Of a DNA stretch of 64,000 nt, positions 1 to 11,029 are shown piece after piece. The DNA is from Oasisia sp. SBJ-2009. Taxonomy: Eukaryota > Annelida > Polychaeta > Sabellida > Siboglinidae. The translations under genes and the position numbers were made by a program. Where the stretch lies: positions 13,962,625 through 14,026,624 of the forward strand of contig OZ024856.1 of assembly GCA_964017155.1 (NCBI GenBank), in the 5' to 3' direction. The notes beneath the pieces are model-generated. The model had not been told where the DNA came from. It saw only the letters and a program-made list of their open reading frames with translations, and ran no database searches. Position 1 is the first letter of the stretch. Every line of letters begins with the position of its first letter.

Positions 1-126
1 CAGAGATAAACATCTTACTGATGCCATTGTTGGCATGTTTCGTAAACTTGTTCAAGAGATAATGGCAACTTACACCCCCAACGATTCAACACCAGCACGC
101 GTTTCAGATAGCATGTCGGTCATGCC
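1..126 (+). CDS. Candidate partial exon of an unidentified gene, cut by the window edge
   Basis: Only one of the three + frames is open from the window start to a consensus donor GTAAGT at 127. It encodes about 41 residues (RDKHLTDAIVGMFRKLVQ, then a Thr/Pro/Ser-rich stretch). I do not recognise the product. If the donor is not used, the same frame meets TAA at 128. The phase at 126 does not fit the candidate exons at 376 and 572, so this may be a terminal exon, a pseudogene or chance. Confidence 0.25.
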
Positions 127-204
127 GTAAGTGATAGGCACCCGAGCCTCTCTCTACAGCAACAAGCTCATGTCCACTGACACTCCTATGGCCAGCAATG
201 GGGT

Positions 205-571
205 TCCACAAATCCACGTGGATTTGTTTGCATGTTTGCAGAACGCTTGTTTAAATCATCCTCAATTAGCTGTTGAACTCGCATGACTCCGAAACCTCAA
301 ACATATAGCTAAATGTGGATATAGTCTAACAAGTCTGCCAATGTGAATAATATGTACATTAATGTACATTTACAGCGGAATGAGCCGATGGAACGTCAAC
401 TGGTGGCCCAACAGGTGTGCTAGAAAGATTCCGGAACGGATGTTTAAAATCATCTACAGCTCGCCGTATGCTTCACACAAGACTGCTACTTCACACATAG
501 TTAAATATTGATATTATATAACATGTCCATCATTATGAAAGCATAGTGTCTACATTAATGTACATTTACAG
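205..571. repeat. Local duplication of an intron/acceptor segment (about 195 bp offset)
   Basis: Two neighbouring segments share diverged blocks in the same order: a block near 230-300 matches one near 440-500, and both are followed by the same stretch (acattaatgtacatttacag) at 356-375 and 552-571. This is a tandem duplication of non-coding sequence that includes a 3' splice-site-like motif. Confidence 0.4.
376..414 (+). CDS. Candidate 39-nt micro-exon
   Basis: It is bounded by an acceptor (catttacag) and a donor (cagGTGTGC) and encodes 13 residues, RNEPMERQLVAQQ, with no split codons. Its phase matches the next candidate exon at 572-677. The product is unknown. The stretch lies in a local duplication, so the acceptor could be a copied signal, not a working one. 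Confidence 0.2.
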
Positions 572-677
572 TACCTTAACCTGAAAAAACCCACAAATAT
601 GTGGGGAGGAGATATGATTATGTACTTTTGCCAATGCAAGGGTCCCATAGAATCTATCCCAGGGCAGATGTGTACAG
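572..677 (+). CDS. Candidate internal exon, unknown product
   Basis: The acceptor (catttacag) at 563-571 is a copy of the one before 376, and the donor (acagGTATGT) follows at 678. One frame is open throughout, giving about 35 residues starting YLNLKKPTNMWGGD with a CQC pair in the middle. Entry phase 0 agrees with the exit phase of the 376-414 piece. No family is recognised. Confidence 0.25.
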
Positions 678-959
678 GTATGTTCTGTTCAACACCATCA
701 TGTATGACAAGTGACGTGGCTGCAATAGCGCAACTTTGACTTCACAAAAATCATCAAAACGAAATTATTTGTTGTTTCCAATTTATTTACCCATAACAGG
801 TATAAGTATTTTTATTCATGAACAACTTTCAGTTTGTTACCATCTTGTTTTGTATCACTTTTATAGTTTTGATGTGGGGTGGAGATGGCTAATAAATGTG
901 CAACAAATTCTGCTGAGATAATTGCCCTAAGATCATAACAAAAACTGCATGGCGCAATT

Positions 960-1325
960 CCGTGTAACAAAGGACATGACACTGATATAATAAGGTAAGT
1001 TTTTATATAGCGCAGTATCCAGTCCTTAGGACTGCTCAAAGCGCTTTTACACTTTACTTCCCTGGCAGACCTGTTCCATCAAATACCACCTCAACTTCTC
1101 TGGGAAGCATCCAGCCACATGCTACAATTAATGTGCTAAAGGCTGCTCATACACATATCCACCACTGTCTATTGCCAGGTACTCAGTTATTCAGCTAAGT
1201 GAACTGGAGCAATGTAGAAAGAAAAAAACTTGCCCAAGGTTTTAACACCGCAGCACAGGATTCGAACCCGGGTTCTCATAGTCGAGAGTCCGAAGCTCTA
1301 CCCCTGAGTCATTGCGCTTATATAC
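960..1325 (-). mobile_element. tRNA-derived SINE
   Basis: Read on the - strand the element starts with a tRNA-like head: an A-box-like TGACTCAGGGGTAGAGC and a B box GGTTCGAATCC inside an arm-like GAACCCGGGTTCG. The other end (980-1045) holds a tail with gcgc, a cagtccttaggactg palindrome and caaagcgc that recurs diverged at 26985-27040. The tRNA head plus reusable tail is the SINE layout. Such elements are transcribed by Pol III and moved by a partner LINE. Exact ends and target duplication were not resolved. Confidence 0.65.
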
Positions 1326-2090
1326 CAAAATAAAACTTCCCATATTGAAAAATGAATACATGTATTAAGCATAACGAATATAAAAGTTACACACAAATGC
1401 TACTTTGTAATTAAGAATATGAACTTTAGGAAAGGCTTGGTTACATTTAATAATTATCATTGAAACCTTCCCCACATTCATTACCCATTCCCAATTCAGC
1501 ATTCAAATGAAATATTATTGTGTTGATACAACAGCCATTGGCAACTAGTAATATGCATTTTATAGTCATTTATCTGTTATTCACATGACTGGTGATGTCA
1601 GATTTGTCATGCTGATGTCATCATGTGACATCAGTGACAATTTAATCTCATTTTTGATAGAAAAAAGTATTATTAGAGAAATTGTAATATATGTCTACTA
1701 GCTTTGTTTTATGTAAGACAACCATAAATTTATCTTCTAAGCCTTACAGTTGCTTGAACTCTATGGCTAAAATACGTAACATGAGCGGCAATGAAACGTG
1801 AGTGACGACATTTGATGTGAGTGACGTCCTCATATTAATTCTGGTTGCAAATGTCTAGTAAACATCTAGGTTAGTAGCCAAATGGTGGCGACAGACCAGC
1901 CGGATTGCGATTTTGTGCATGCTCACACTAGTCCGGTTGGTGTAAAGCAGCTTACGAATGTTCATGCATAGACTAGTCCAGTTGGCGGAAAGCGTACGGC
2001 AACGCTATCTTGTGTAAAAAATGTTGTTGGCGACTTTGGCGCACTCTATGTACGTGCACGCCATCTCGTATCATATATAGGTTTCACGAC
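1326..2090. other. No gene seen
   Basis: AT-rich sequence with short direct repeats (gatgtca and tgacatca runs near 1590-1640; a repeated ctagtcc-ggttgg motif near 1925-1985). No coding region or RNA gene could be supported. Confidence 0.4.
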
Positions 2091-2091
2091 A

Positions 2092-2394
2092 TTGGCGCCC
2101 CTTATGAAAGCATCCTTCAACCTAACCAACATGGTGGCACTTGCTAAGATAGGCGATTTCGTTAGAACAATTCAGGGTGTTATAACTCTGTTGGCGGGCG
2201 AAACGGCCCAGGAAAGGGAGGAGGGGAAGCCGAAAAGACGAAAGAGGCATTGGGTTCGGCCACACATCATGGCACACGAAGATCATGGCACCCATACCCA
2301 GCTGATGCCAGTGCTCCGAGAGCAGGAGAGTGACGTATATCGTCATTTTGTTCGTATGTACCCAGCTTTGTTTGACAGGATCCTCAATCAATGA
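2092..2394 (+). pseudogene. PIF/Harbinger-like transposase, N-terminal fragment
   Basis: The last 55 codons carry a basic block (KRRKRHWVRP) followed by a pattern typical of the N-terminus of Harbinger nucleases: a WVRP motif, a short linker, an LREQESDVYRHFVRM segment and LFDRIL. In complete Harbinger proteins this precedes the DDE catalytic core. Here the frame stops at 2392 and no core follows, so it is a truncated copy or an isolated first exon. The first 45 residues look unrelated and may not be coding. Confidence 0.5.
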
Positions 2395-2841
2395 ATAAGG
2401 CTTCGCCTTCGACGCTGCTCAAGTGCAGAAGTACCGCCATGTTTACGTTCTACTGTCAGTTATTCCATCAGATGAATTACATATTATTTTAAAAGATTTG
2501 GTGGATGAACATAATCATAATGTCATAATATATTCATAAATTATTGTTTTATGACAATTTTCCAACATACACGTTAGATGTGAAGGTGTTGATTGACAGC
2601 ATAAGCTTTCTGTTTCAGCTAGTATAAAACTTCACGTTTGCATGCAATTCATGCCATAACAATACAATTACTATTCATTCATTTTTGACTTGTTTGATCA
2701 ATTATTCACAAAGGTACTCCAGTAAACCACTTTATAGACATGTGCACCAATAACTTTGGTGATCAATGAAAGGGATAAATTCATCGTTCTATTAACCTAA
2801 CCTTGACCTTTTGCCTTCTTTTCTTAGAATGACACTCTCTG

Positions 2842-3170
2842 GTGTCGAGCAGCAAAAGCGTTACGAGGGCACGAGCTAACGAAAACGTTGAATATGATAT
2901 GCCCAAAGCCATGTATACCCTTCAAATGAAAATGGATGAGAAGCAAAATAAAGAAATGAGAAACTGCTTTATATATCCGCTCAAAAGAAGCTGCAGCGAA
3001 AAGACAATATGCTGCAAAGATGCTTTTGTATGGTGCATCTTAGTTTCATGCAATGACCAATCAGAAGCAGCCATCTGGTGGATTGTCATCAGCAACAATG
3101 GGGTCAGAAATAAATGTTCTTGTCAACATCAACGAGGAGAATACAAAACAACTGATTGAACTATTCCAGG
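2842..3170 (+). pseudogene. Frameshifted coding remnant, possibly the Harbinger partner protein
   Basis: A run of charged, helix-prone sequence (KMDEKQNKEMRN) continues in a second frame with a Lys/Ala-rich stretch (RSKEAAAKRQYAAKMLLYG), then Gln/Ser/Gly-rich residues and INEENTKQLIELFQGMNP. Switching frame near 2985 extends the coding look, which suggests an indel. Harbinger elements carry a second, SANT/MADF-type DNA-binding gene beside the nuclease. The position downstream of the fragment at 2092 suggests that origin, but no diagnostic motif is present. Confidence 0.3.
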
Positions 3171-5050
3171 GGATGAATCCCTCTTGAATACAACAAGCAG
3201 GCGATACCACTGGTGTGCACGTCGGATGGCAACAATGACGATTACAATAGCAACATTTGATAGCTTCTGAAGGTACTGGTGAGTGCAGAGTGTTTTGCTA
3301 TTGTATAGCCTCTACAAGGCTAGGCATAGGCGTTTTGTTCTTTTAACTTTGTGGCGTTTGGAATCTTAACAAAAACCTTGTGAAATGATCCTGTAAGTTA
3401 ATAAGTCACTAACAACTATTCCGTTAAAATTTGTGAAAAACTAATTGCATAAGGCAGAAACAGAGTGGTCCCATATAAAAATAGACCAATGTCCGACTAC
3501 AAAACAATCTTGCACAAAGATGCCAGCATAAAAAAACGTGCATGTAATGTAAATAGCTGTACGGCCAAGGTTAGGAGCGCAGAATAATAACTTTTCTTGT
3601 TTGTTGGGTAATAGTTTAGATGAGCTGATGTTATGAAATTCACATATAAACCGTTGTTAAATAAAGTTTCTTGTATCTTGTATCTTATAGCCTACGCTCT
3701 GTTAGTCTGTGTTTTGTTTACTTGGCATTTAACTAATGTTATCATTCCAACTGTATCATTTTGGGATGATCCAGACTAAGAGAATGGCACTTCGCTTGAG
3801 GAATCATTAACACGTGCTGTACCACCAGAGGCGAGAGGAAATTTCCATGACTCAGTGGCATGACAGCCAACATCAACAGTCAGACTATACAATACAAGGA
3901 CACAGAAGACGACAAATTCGGAATGGTAGCAACTTCAACATCAGTATCTACGAGATATACTCCAACCAGTGCAAAGAAAAATAATAAGAGACAACTGTGC
4001 GAGGCAATAGTCACAGTTGATCGAATTGCTAAGACAGACCCCACGTCTTAAAATGATAGGTTAGGTCATGTCGATCCTAGACAGCGCCAGATTGGAGTGG
4101 GTTGGAGTGTCAATTTAAGCTCACATGAATAAATTGTAGATGATAAATGGTCATGATGAGCCTGCATCAAAAACGTGTTGTTTATCGTTTTTATTAAATA
4201 CCTTCCAAAATTATTCAATGACAAGTCAAAGAAAACATTAATTTTCTTTTATTGTATAATATTTAACTTATATATTTAAGGCAGTATAGTGGGGCTACTG
4301 TGTTCTTGGCCATATGCTAAAACATAGGAACATATTGAGAATCGTGTCTTTTGCATATTTTCGGTAAAAATGGTGACCATTGTGAATTTTTTAAAGTGTT
4401 TAAAATATAGTCGGGTATCATCATAAATAGTTCCGCTGAATTTTTGATATGGCAAAACATTACGATGGAGAACAAAAAATTGTGTCTAACATTTATAAAG
4501 GAATCATAAGTTAAGCTATTGTTGGTGAAAATGGCAGACATTTTCATTTTTGTCACATGAACATAATCAGACATCACTAGAAATGGTTCCATTGGTTCTC
4601 ACATGCCGAAGCATGTATTGAGACAACAATCATATTTCTAGCATGCTGTAGTGCCAAATATATAAGACATTTTCTAATTTACCAAGTTCACTGCACAGCT
4701 ATCTTGAATTGCTTGGTTCCTATGAGTTGCCCAGGGATGGCACATTGCCATCACGCGGATTTGAGTTGAGGGACCCCTACCATTCATGATTCAGCAACAA
4801 AACTAAATTACCAACCACTTGCAAATTCACAAAATAGCATCTTGTCTAAAAAGTCCTGGCAAAATGTACCGAGAAAATGTCCCATATGATGTCTGGCGCC
4901 CAATGTGCAGAACTTCTTGAATCATCCCTAGATGTTACACTACATAACTATTTCTGAATTTACCACATTTTGGCAATGAAAATGTTGATTTCAGTGAGAA
5001 TTGTGATGAATATTAAACATAGAGGCAATTTTTGATATGGTACCTTCACA
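3171..5050. other. No gene seen; LINE/SINE-like tail only
   Basis: AT-rich sequence. Near 3655-3690 a polyadenylation-like aataaa is followed by repeated cttgtat units, as at the 3' end of a retroposon. An ORF of 63 codons at 3860 has no recognisable content. Confidence 0.35.
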
Positions 5051-5400
5051 ATGAATACAGCCTGTGTCTACTCCAGGCCATCTGAAGAGTCAGACGTGGT
5101 TTGTGGCAAGTATTTTTTACATGTGACAGAAACAAATGAACACAATAAAGTAGTCGCCTTCAATTTGAACAAAGTTTCACTTGAGCTCACAAAACAGAAC
5201 ACAGTTTTTGACACTCTTCAGTTTTGGTCTGACAGCTGTGCAGGTCAGCTCAAAACCAAGTGCTGTTTTCATTAGCTGCCAAAGATGGACCCCAATTTGA
5301 TGATCTTGTAATTACACTGTACTTTGAAAGTCACCAGAAGTTGGAGGCTGTGAATGGTCTGGGTCGTGTGCAAAGATAACAGTTTTTCGACATGTGAAAG
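5051..5400 (+). pseudogene. Remnant of an invertebrate transposon-associated protein (WSDxCAGQxK motif)
   Basis: The open part encodes YFLHVTETNEHN, then FNLNKVSLEL, then TLQFWSDSCAGQLKTKCCF before a stop at 5273. After a frame change the sequence continues with KLEAVNGLGRV, which resembles the HGK-DGVGG region that follows the WSDGCAGQ motif in a repetitive family I recall from cnidarians, arthropods and molluscs. Only this short region survives. Family and motif recognition are from memory. Confidence 0.4.
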
Positions 5401-7200
5401 CTTAAAAGGTAACATCCATTTGGCATATCACCAAATTACTTATTTTATTGACACAAATGTAGGTGTATTTGCATAACGACAGTACTGTCATTATTTGAAT
5501 AAATTATGCTTGAATAAAATATGCAATCAATAACGATGTGTTGGTACAATAGCCGTGCACTTTAAATATGCTAGTAGGGCCTACTGAATATAATTGATAT
5601 AATTATATACCTCCTCACTAAATAAAGCCCCCACAAGATAGTGTCAGATGTGAAAGCTAATTTATAATGCATTGGGAATGTATCTTATATAACCATTTTC
5701 AACCATCCAGTCATATTGTGTAATAGTATTTATTTTTTGATCATGTCCAGAATGTTAGAAGTTCTTTAAATAGAAACATTGTAATTTTGTTGGAGGAAAA
5801 ATGATATAGATGTCCATGCCATTGCAATAGTTATTTATAAAACAGAAAGGATGCTAAACGTGCCTACATAATTGTACAGCATGTAGCCTGCAAATTACTG
5901 CGGCGAATTACTGATCGGTCCCGTTTAAAGACAGGTCCCAGTTGCTGACATTTATTATGGCATTTCAGTTGTGCATTGGCGTGATATGTAGATGTGGAAT
6001 CCGCTTTCAAAGACAGTATTTATGCAATTACAATGTCAATGACCAATATAATTATTCAAACACACGAGTGTCAATGAAGCCCATACTATTTATTAAATAT
6101 CTGTTGGCGATGTTGTAATACCAAAATAACGCAGAAATCTCTGCCTAAATTAACAAACAAAACACTTAAATAATTATACTAGCCAGCCCGCGAGTCGAAG
6201 ACATGAATCAAAACATGCGTATTTTCCCAATATATGAAGAAACATTTGAAAGTATACCGATATTAAAATATATAACACTTATTTTATTCCACTTGTGCAA
6301 ATAAATGGTTAAAATGGTATATTTAGGCGAAATACTTACAAAATATACCCCCTCGGCCTCGAGATGATGTCGCGTGAACACATTTTCGTGCTGCTAGTCG
6401 AAATGTTAACGCGGTGGTGGTAATAATTACAAGGTTTAATCAAATTTAACCAGACTGCCATCCGAGGGTGAACTCCACATGGGAAGTGGGCAAGGAAGTC
6501 TTCGGCATATTGAGAATCCAACCCATAGTATCTATGACTATGGTCTATTCCACCCTTTTGTCAAGTTTTTATTTATTTATAGATGTTGTTTTTAAACACG
6601 CCACACTCCCTGCAGCTCAGGGACCATTACTAATCATGCAACGCCAACGAGGGAATCAAGAAATTATCAACAGTAACGATTTATAACACAACACTCAACA
6701 GGCAGTATCGTTGCACACATGTATTCTTATGTATCTTAATGTACTAGATCTACACATACATATTATTTAATGCGTTTTTTATTAAGAAATATAAATAAGC
6801 TTAATATTGATTTCTAGCCATACAAAATATGCAATAATCATAGTTATATTTGTCATAGCTGGTTTTTCATAAGTTTATGTACAGCGCTTTTGAACAGGCT
6901 TTGACTTAAAGTTTAAGTATGAAAAGAGCGCTTTATAAATTTGGTATAATAATAATAATTACAATGCACGTACACACATGAAAGTTAAACATTATACATG
7001 TAGTTATATTTAGGCCTAGATCTGAAAATAGTTTTTGGCATTTTATTGTGATTACAGCCTGTATGGGGATATAAATTCACTTGCCATCACATGAACATAC
7101 AGCATGTTTATTTTCACCAGATTTAATGCCATTTTCACACTTCCATGAATCCTAGATGTAAAGCTAGATTTAACCTTAATGACATTCCTACCAGACATGT
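5401..7200. other. No gene seen; SINE-like tail at 6875-6965
   Basis: AT-rich. At 6879-6960 there is a short tail with tacagcgctttt and gagcgctttataaatttggtataat followed by ataataataa, the 3' end type shared by SINEs and L2-like LINEs. The rest shows no supported feature. Confidence 0.4.
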
Positions 7201-7221
7201 CCAATAAACCCAAGGATCACT

Positions 7222-8961
7222 ATGATTCAAGAGGTTTAACAAGCCATTGAAGCAGTAAAAAGAGGCTGTTCGGTGTGGAAGGCCAGCAAAATCTACAAGG
7301 TGCCGAAAACGACACTACACGATCACACTTATGGTAGATATAGGGATGTAACTGGAAAGATGGGTCGTCAGCTTGCACTGCATCCGGAGACCGAGGAGAG
7401 TCTGGTGAAGTATTGCACATACATGTCAACTAGAGGTTATCCACTAACGCGAAAGATTTTGCAGGCTATATGTACTCAAGTTGTGAATCAACTGAAGATT
7501 AAAAATCCATTCAATGAAAGGTGGCCATCACGAAAATGGATCAGGTCATTCTTAAAGAGACACAAAGATAAGTTATCTCTCAGGACTCCTGATCCTGTTG
7601 ATGCAAGCAGGTCAGCCCTTACCCAAGCAAAAGTGGACACATATTTCAGTTTGCTGGAAAATCTATATGCAAAAAACGCCATAACACCATCTGCAATTTT
7701 TAATTGCGATGAAACAGGATTCTCTGCCAAAGATATCACAAAGGTCAAGGTAATAGCTAGGAAAGGGCAGAAAAGAGCTTACTAACAGCAAGTAAAATAT
7801 TCCGGACACACAAGTGTTATGATGTGTGCATCAGCAGATGGTACTGTGCTACCTCCATTCACCATCTATCAGGGTAGTCATCCAACAGATGCCTCATCAA
7901 GTGCACCACCCGGTTGGGTCTTCAAATCTACAAAATGTGGATGGATTAACACTAATCTTTTCCAAGAATGGTTCGAGGAAGTTTTCCTTGCAACCTGCAT
8001 GAAAGATAGGCCAGTCATGTTAGTGATGGATAATCACATCTCACATCTTAGCACAGGCACAATCAACCTAGCCATAAAACATGATGTTACAATATTGTGT
8101 CTACCTCCACATTCTTCTCATGTTCTCCAACCCCTTGACAAAGGTTATTTCAACCTGTTGAAGAAAACCATGGGTGAAATGGCGATCAGCCTTGGGTATG
8201 GAGGTATAAAAACTGTACCATGTAGGTCATTTGCCAAACTGTTGCAATTTGCTATGGCTAAAATTGCATCAGAATCTGTTCGATCAGCATTCAGAGCAAC
8301 AGGATTGTATCCGTTCAAGCGGATAGCTCTAGAGAACGATATTGAAACGGTTGATGTTATCCCCAGCTCTGCCATTTCAACAACAGACGAAACTGACCTT
8401 CCATGCTCACAATGTGGCAAAGTTCAGGCTAACAAGCTAGTAAAGTTGGGTATTATCCCACCATATCTTGGTGAAATACTCCTCCCACCTCCTTCTCAGA
8501 GATCCAAGAAATCATCCAGAGCCAAGCTGCCCGCAAGAGTGCTGAGTAGAGTTGCAGAAACTACAGCAACAGTAAATAGCATACCTGCTGCTATCACAAA
8601 ACCACCAATACCAACAGAGGTGCATCCTGTCAACCAAACACCTACAGTACATGTACATGACAGTGTTAAACCTGGCCCTTCCCGCCAAGGGCAGAATCCA
8701 TCTAAGAACATTGACTATCATGATGAAGAAGATGATGATGATGATGATGATGATGAGACTTGCTGTGTCTGTCACCGCCTATGTCCCCCAAGGCAGAAGC
8801 ATCTCAGCTACCTGAAGATTGTGAAGTGGGCGCAGTGTGCAAAATGTCTGCATTGGACTCATCTTGAGTTTTGCACAAACGTAAAAACTGTAGATTGTTA
8901 TTTATTAAAATGCAATTTAGCTCATGCTTGGCTTGAAGAAGTTGAGTATAATTGTACATGA
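7222..8961 (+). pseudogene. Pogo/Tigger-like (Tc1/mariner superfamily) transposase with C-terminal PHD-like zinc finger
   Basis: All parts are in one frame. An N-terminal Psq-type helix-turn-helix (AIEAVKRG, KASKIYKVPKTTLHDH) is followed by a CENP-B-like DNA-binding segment (PFNERWPSRKWIRSFLKRH) and a DDE_1 catalytic core. Candidate catalytic Asp residues lie in NCDETGF (codon 7708), VMDNHISH (8029) and LQPLDKGYFN (8137), the last two 35 residues apart. Downstream are a Ser/Pro linker, an Asp run encoded by (GAT)n near 8722, and a Cys/His cluster (CCVCHRLC, CAKCLHWTHLEFC) like the PHD finger found on some pogo-like proteins. Two TAA stops break the frame, at 7237 and 7783, both where Gln (CAA) is expected. 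The rest is open, so inactivation looks recent. Confidence 0.8.
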
Positions 8962-11029
8962 ACCTACTGTGTTATTTTATGATGGAGTGCCTTTTGTGTT
9001 GAGGTAATACAAAACATAATCATATTCATTGGCTTACATGCATCAAATGACAAATGAATTTATTTCCAATTTACATGAATAAATATATACATATAATATA
9101 TAAGTGTAACAATAAAATAAATGTCAAGAGAATGTAATAGAGATACATCTAAGTACTAGATACAAAATAACATGGATAGCTTTTTAATACAATCAATAGG
9201 CCTTTTTCACATTTGTACAAAACCAATTTCCTCAAACATGTAAACAATTATTTGATTTTTTGAAGTCTTACACGAGGGACACATTATTAACTGGTAGTGA
9301 GTGACCTCTCTTTGAATTCTCAAGTATTAACACTGCAAAATATGACAAGTAAAAAAAACTAGTGGTCTTGGACTTGGAATTTTCACAGCAAAATATGACA
9401 TGCAACAAAAACGAATAAAATCATTGTTGACACATCATTACTCAAGTTTATATGCTGAACGGTCGATCATTAGGGACCCCCCTGTGGCTGTGACCTATTG
9501 GGTGAGAAGGTAATCACTGCTGGTGTTTTGTCACCAAATTGTATCAAACAATTTTTGTGTGTTTGTAGAAATCGTCAATGAATGGGTTTGAATAGAGAAT
9601 AATTAAAATTGCGTAACTTTACATCAAAGGCGAATAAAACGCGAAAACAAAAGGTCGATCATAGGCATAGGTCCCCCGACGTCGCTACGGCATAAGTTTC
9701 GACTCCATATATACGAATATCCTTATCTGAACTGTTTCTAGAGCAGCATTTACGAAAAAAATCATAACTTATGAAGTTTCGACGCCATTTTCACGAATAA
9801 AATAGCGCTAAGAAATTCGTAAGTCGTTCGAGAATACCGGCCCTGATTCATGTTTTCTAACTGAATGAATACAAGTAGTAACACTACGGTATGATCTAAA
9901 TGGCACTAATGATATAACATTACCTTATGGAGATGATTTGCATCTTACCACTGGACAAATGTATTCGTAGCTATCTTCTGCGTCGATTGATTTATGCATC
10001 GTACGATGATCGGCGCCTTGCGTCTTCGACCGTTGCCGTTGGCTATGCCCAGGCGAGTGACGTCAATAATACAGAAACGATAAATTCGTATTTTCGAATA
10101 TCCTTTATTCAATTGTGAGATGTAGATATCTTTATATGAAAAAATCCACGTTTGATAGAAATGTTTATTGCAAGTTTGTTAAACTAACAACACAGTCTAT
10201 TCTAACGAGAATAATCAATCTTGTTTTGAAATGAAGCGTTCGAAATAATTATTTTTTTCACCACCTAGTCAAGGCTAGTGAATAATTCTGAAATCACAGA
10301 TATGTATTATCAAGAACGTTCACTAGGTAGCGATTATGGCTCTGGGCAATTATATGAGCATATGAAAATTGGGCATAGCCGTAGGGTCTATATGCAGTAC
10401 TTTTATAGTAGTGTTTGTTTTAGTAGTTGGCTGCTATATATGCCATGGCCTAGTTTAATTTGGTTATTAAAGGGAAAAAACGTCAAAACGAGTTTACACA
10501 AACTAATCATCTGCATCTAAAATCAAATTGTTCACATCGGTGTTTTACTTGGAAAGTGGTGTTAAAATGGAAAAATGTAGCAACACCATCGACACCATGA
10601 ACAAGACCATCTTGGCCATGCAACCAATTAAAACCCAGCTTCTATCTGCGCTTTGGGAAAATAATACGTCACCGAGTCTTTTGCTGGTTCAGCTGTTATA
10701 ACGAAGGAGAGCCAAGCGGTTCATTAAGTGTCTTTTGTCGGTTTACAACGAAATCGCGACAGCAATACGCGAAACTATTCCTCATACGGTTATAGCAACA
10801 GTACGGGGAAAGACAGTATCAGTGAGCTGTCTTTTTTGTTACCCTTTATATCAACCAGAATTGAAACAGTGGTCCGAATTCGTTGGAAATGACATGACCT
10901 GAAATACACATAACTATTTTTTTGTAAATATAAACATTAATTATTGTTGGTCTGGTGCTAATTCTGAATAAAAAGCCTTTATGTTATGCTATTTATAATA
11001 GTTATGTTGGCAACATATATTTGAAGAGG
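8962..11029. other. No gene seen; weak internal repeats
   Basis: AT-rich sequence after the transposase. Motifs repeat between 9455-9850 (ggtcgatcat followed by ggtccccc or gggacccccc; ataagtttcgac and atgaagtttcgac), suggesting an old duplicated non-coding element. Several short ORFs have no protein-like content. Confidence 0.35.

Noticed and set aside
1258..1320. Functional tRNA gene
   Set aside because: A and B boxes are present but the stem pairing is degraded and the segment is fused to a SINE body.
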